Assembly: GCA_025458365.1 (NCBI GenBank)
Contig: JALOSP010000045.1
Location: forward strand, 1-8,034
Direction of reading: 5' to 3'
Source of the DNA: Hyphomonadaceae bacterium
GTDB taxonomy: Bacteria > Pseudomonadota > Alphaproteobacteria > Caulobacterales > Aquidulcibacteraceae
Length of the DNA: 8,034 nucleotides
The translations under genes were made by a program, and so were the position numbers. How positions within the stretch are numbered: position 1 is the stretch's first letter; each line of letters opens with the position of its first letter. Positions 6,888 through 8,034 of this stretch are shown in pieces. The notes beneath the pieces were generated by a model that was given only the letters and a program-made list of their open reading frames with translations, was not told the origin of the DNA and ran no database searches.

Positions 6888-7358
6888 GTGGCAGCATCAA
6901 GGACACATCTTGTACTGGAAGAGCAGCGCAAGCTGTTTGACGTCTGGCAACAGGCAGCCATTGGCCATGCCTTCCCCAGCAAGTCGCAGATCCAGTTGCG
7001 ATGCTTCGGTCCGCTTCTCCCCTTCATTTCGCTGGTTGAGCGATCATCGGATGGTGGGTTGTGCGTTCGGATGGCAGGGTCTTCCCTGCGCGATGTGTTT
7101 GGTGCCAACCCGCACGAGGTCCTGCAAAACCCTGATTGCCCGTCGGCCCTTCCAGCCTTCGCCGCCGCCTTTGCCACAGGCCACCCGCAGGCAGGCCGCT
7201 GCGAGCAGATGGGCGGGCGCAATACAGGCGTGCGGTTCTGGCTCAGGCTTCCGCTCGGGGCGGAGGGGCAGGTCGAGGCGGTTCTCGGGCTGGACGTGGC
7301 GCTGGTTGGCAGGCGCGCGCCACAGTGGGCGCTGGAACAATTGCCGGTGACAGCCTGA
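6888..7358 (+). CDS. PAS_5-like (MopJ-type) single-PAS-domain protein
   Basis: From the GTG at 6888 this is 156 residues. GGGGG (6875-6879) lies 8 nt upstream of that GTG. An in-frame ATG at 6798 would add 30 residues, but it lacks a Shine-Dalgarno and the added stretch has AT-rich, atypical codons. The N-terminal part (EEQRKLFDVWQQ, then LPFISLVER, LCVRMAGSSLRDVFGANPHEVL) follows the pattern of the alphaproteobacterial PAS_5 family: a helix with Leu-x-x-x-Trp, a polar strand, then a strand ending in 'R-x-x-G-s-x-L' before a helix. The last third (about 100-150) carries a strand-rich segment, VRFWLRLPLG then VEAVLGLDVALVG. No kinase, cyclase or DNA-binding domain is attached. MopJ in Caulobacter crescentus is a single-PAS protein influencing cell-cycle and motility signalling; orthology here is not shown. 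No cofactor-binding residues can be assigned. The family call is from pattern recognition and is moderate. Confidence 0.68.
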   Translation: MAASRTHLVLEEQRKLFDVWQQAAIGHAFPSKSQIQLRCFGPLLPFISLVERSSDGGLCVRMAGSSLRDVFGANPHEVLQNPDCPSALPAFAAAFATGHPQAGRCEQMGGRNTGVRFWLRLPLGAEGQVEAVLGLDVALVGRRAPQWALEQLPVTA

Positions 7359-7375
7359 CTGCCACAAGCCCGGCC

Positions 7376-7450
7376 GGTTCGACCCCGCTTGGATCGACCC
7401 TCATCGGCTGGACCCTGACAAGGAAGACCCTGTCCGGTTGGACAGCCTGA
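7376..7450 (+). repeat. five-unit degenerate 15-bp tandem repeat
   Basis: Five consecutive 15-nt units follow 17 nt after the PAS stop codon. Each has GAC at the same place (7381, 7396, 7411, 7426, 7441), and the first four continue as GACCC. The rough consensus is GGNTSGACCCTSNNN. In one plus frame the units read as five-residue blocks (STPLG, STLIG, WTLTR, KTLSG) like a pentapeptide-repeat coil, but that frame has no independent start after the PAS gene. It is probably a non-coding repeat or a relic. Confidence 0.6.
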
Positions 7451-7495
7451 CGCGGGACAGAGAGCCGGCAATCCTCAGGGCGGCTGGATTGCACG

Positions 7496-7550
7496 AGCTT
7501 TCCAGTCACGGCCGGCCATGGTGGTCCGGCCGGATCCCCTGACTGGAGCT
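7496..7550 (+). promoter_or_regulatory. strong two-tier hairpin enclosing the RBS of the DnaA-like gene
   Basis: The outer arms TCCAGTCA (7501-7508) and TGACTGGA (7540-7547) are perfect 8-bp complements. AGC/GCT (7496-7498 with 7548-7550) can extend them across a TT bulge. Inside, CGGCCGG (7509-7515) pairs with CCGGCCG (7526-7532), and CCA/TGG closes a 3-nt loop. A 7-nt bulge (7533-7539) separates the two tiers on the 3' side. The 3' outer arm includes the TGGAG Shine-Dalgarno (7544-7548) lying 10 nt before the ATG at 7559. Folding would therefore hide the ribosome-binding site. It could instead be a DNA operator or an attenuator; no T-tract follows. Confidence 0.6.
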
Positions 7551-7558
7551 GCCGCATC

Positions 7559-8002
7559 ATGCCGCCCCCCTTCGCGAACACATCGTCTCACCAATCTGCG
7601 ACCACCGAGCCATCGGCAGACAACAGCCCTGCCCTGATCCGGCTGCGCGCCGACATGGCCAACGCCCGGCTGGCCAGTGAAATCGTGCGTTATGCCACCG
7701 GTCAGGATGCCAGCCTGCTCGGCCCGACGCGCGGCACGCCCGCGCAGGCCACCGCCCGGCAACTGGCCATGTACCTGACCCATGTCGGGTTCGGCATGAG
7801 CCTGCAGCGGACTGCGGCGGCCTTTGGCCGCGACCGGTCGACCATTGCCCACGCCTGCCACAAGATCGAAGACACGCGCGAAAATGACAGGCTGGACCTG
7901 TTGCTGGACGCGCTCGAAACCTGCATCAGCAGGATGCCGGTTCCTGACCCGACCGTGACGGATCAACTGGAGGCCACCTGGGCGCTTGACCTCGCGGCCT
8001 GA
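7559..8002 (+). CDS. stand-alone DnaA domain-IV (DnaA-box-binding helix-turn-helix) protein
   Basis: The 147-residue product has a polar, probably disordered N-terminus (1-30). Residues about 34-110 then align with domain IV of the replication initiator DnaA: helix LASEIVRYATG, then ATARQLAMYLTHVG, the AAAFGRDRSTIAHAC helix-turn-helix (87-100) and KIEDTREND. In Escherichia coli DnaA the matching stretches are RPRQMAMAL and GRDHTTVLHACRKIE. Arg67 and Asp92 are kept, while the box-reading His-Thr pair is Arg93-Ser94. There is no AAA+ ATPase domain, so it cannot be the initiator. It could bind DnaA-box-like DNA as a competitor or a transcription factor. TGGAG lies 10 nt before the ATG, inside a hairpin. 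A later ATG at 7655 would drop the first 32 residues, just before the domain, and has no clear Shine-Dalgarno. Family assignment is strong; function is inferred. Confidence 0.88.
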   Translation: MPPPFANTSSHQSATTEPSADNSPALIRLRADMANARLASEIVRYATGQDASLLGPTRGTPAQATARQLAMYLTHVGFGMSLQRTAAAFGRDRSTIAHACHKIEDTRENDRLDLLLDALETCISRMPVPDPTVTDQLEATWALDLAA

Positions 8003-8017
8003 TCGGCAGCGTCCGGG

Positions 8018-8033
8018 CAGCTTGTTCAAGCTG
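8018..8033 (+). terminator. perfect inverted repeat after the DnaA-like gene; possible terminator stem
   Basis: CAGCTT and AAGCTG pair perfectly around a GTTC loop, 15 nt past the stop codon of the DnaA-like gene. The window ends one base later, so a following T-tract cannot be seen. The stem is modest in GC. It could be an intrinsic terminator or part of a longer structure. Confidence 0.35.
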
Positions 8034-8034
8034 A

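Noticed and set aside
7136..7450. 104-residue plus-strand frame ending in pentapeptide-like blocks
   Set aside because: Its first two thirds overlap the PAS gene in another frame with Arg/Gly-rich shadow composition; only the 15-bp repeat at its end is notable and is reported separately.
6603..7558. Search for DnaA boxes (TTATCCACA-like) that might mark an origin near the DnaA-like gene
   Set aside because: No close match was found on either strand by eye, so an origin is not supported despite the AT-rich intergenic stretch.
7475..8029. 184-residue minus-strand open frame over the DnaA-like gene
   Set aside because: The plus strand carries a clear DnaA domain-IV pattern with a Shine-Dalgarno; the minus frame has a shadow-like composition.

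Overview
The window is GC-rich, densely coding DNA. It most resembles an alphaproteobacterium of the Caulobacterales/Maricaulales kind. The basis is a TonB-dependent receptor, a single-domain PAS_5-type (MopJ-like) protein, a stand-alone DnaA domain-IV protein, and an intergenic cluster of GANTC (CcrM-type) sites. This placement is an inference from gene families and motifs, not from a database match.

Layout. Positions 2-1555 (+) hold the C-terminal part of a TonB-dependent outer-membrane receptor, cut by the window edge. Facing it on the minus strand are three genes that may form one transcription unit, read from right to left. The first is a class A penicillin-binding protein (6602-4269). 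The second is a 722-residue secreted protein I do not recognise (4149-1981). The third is a 71-residue membrane-anchored small protein (1856-1641). The gaps between them are about 119 and 124 nt, and each has a well-placed Shine-Dalgarno sequence. Divergent from the penicillin-binding protein, on the plus strand, are a PAS_5-like protein (about 6888-7358) and a DnaA domain-IV-only protein (7559-8002).

The most unusual parts are non-coding. The divergent intergenic region (6603-6887) packs six GANTC sites into 166 bp. My hand count finds only 11 in the other ~7.9 kb. The same region has two near-matches to the CtrA site TTAA-N7-TTAA. The 200-nt spacer between the PAS and DnaA-like genes holds a five-unit 15-bp degenerate tandem repeat. 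It also holds a strong two-tier hairpin whose 3' arm contains the ribosome-binding site of the DnaA-like gene.

Taken together, the right half looks like a small locus under cell-cycle or methylation control, linking cell-wall synthesis to two small regulators. That link is a hypothesis; each component is visible but none is shown to interact. No tRNA, rRNA, CRISPR array, insertion sequence or phage gene is evident.
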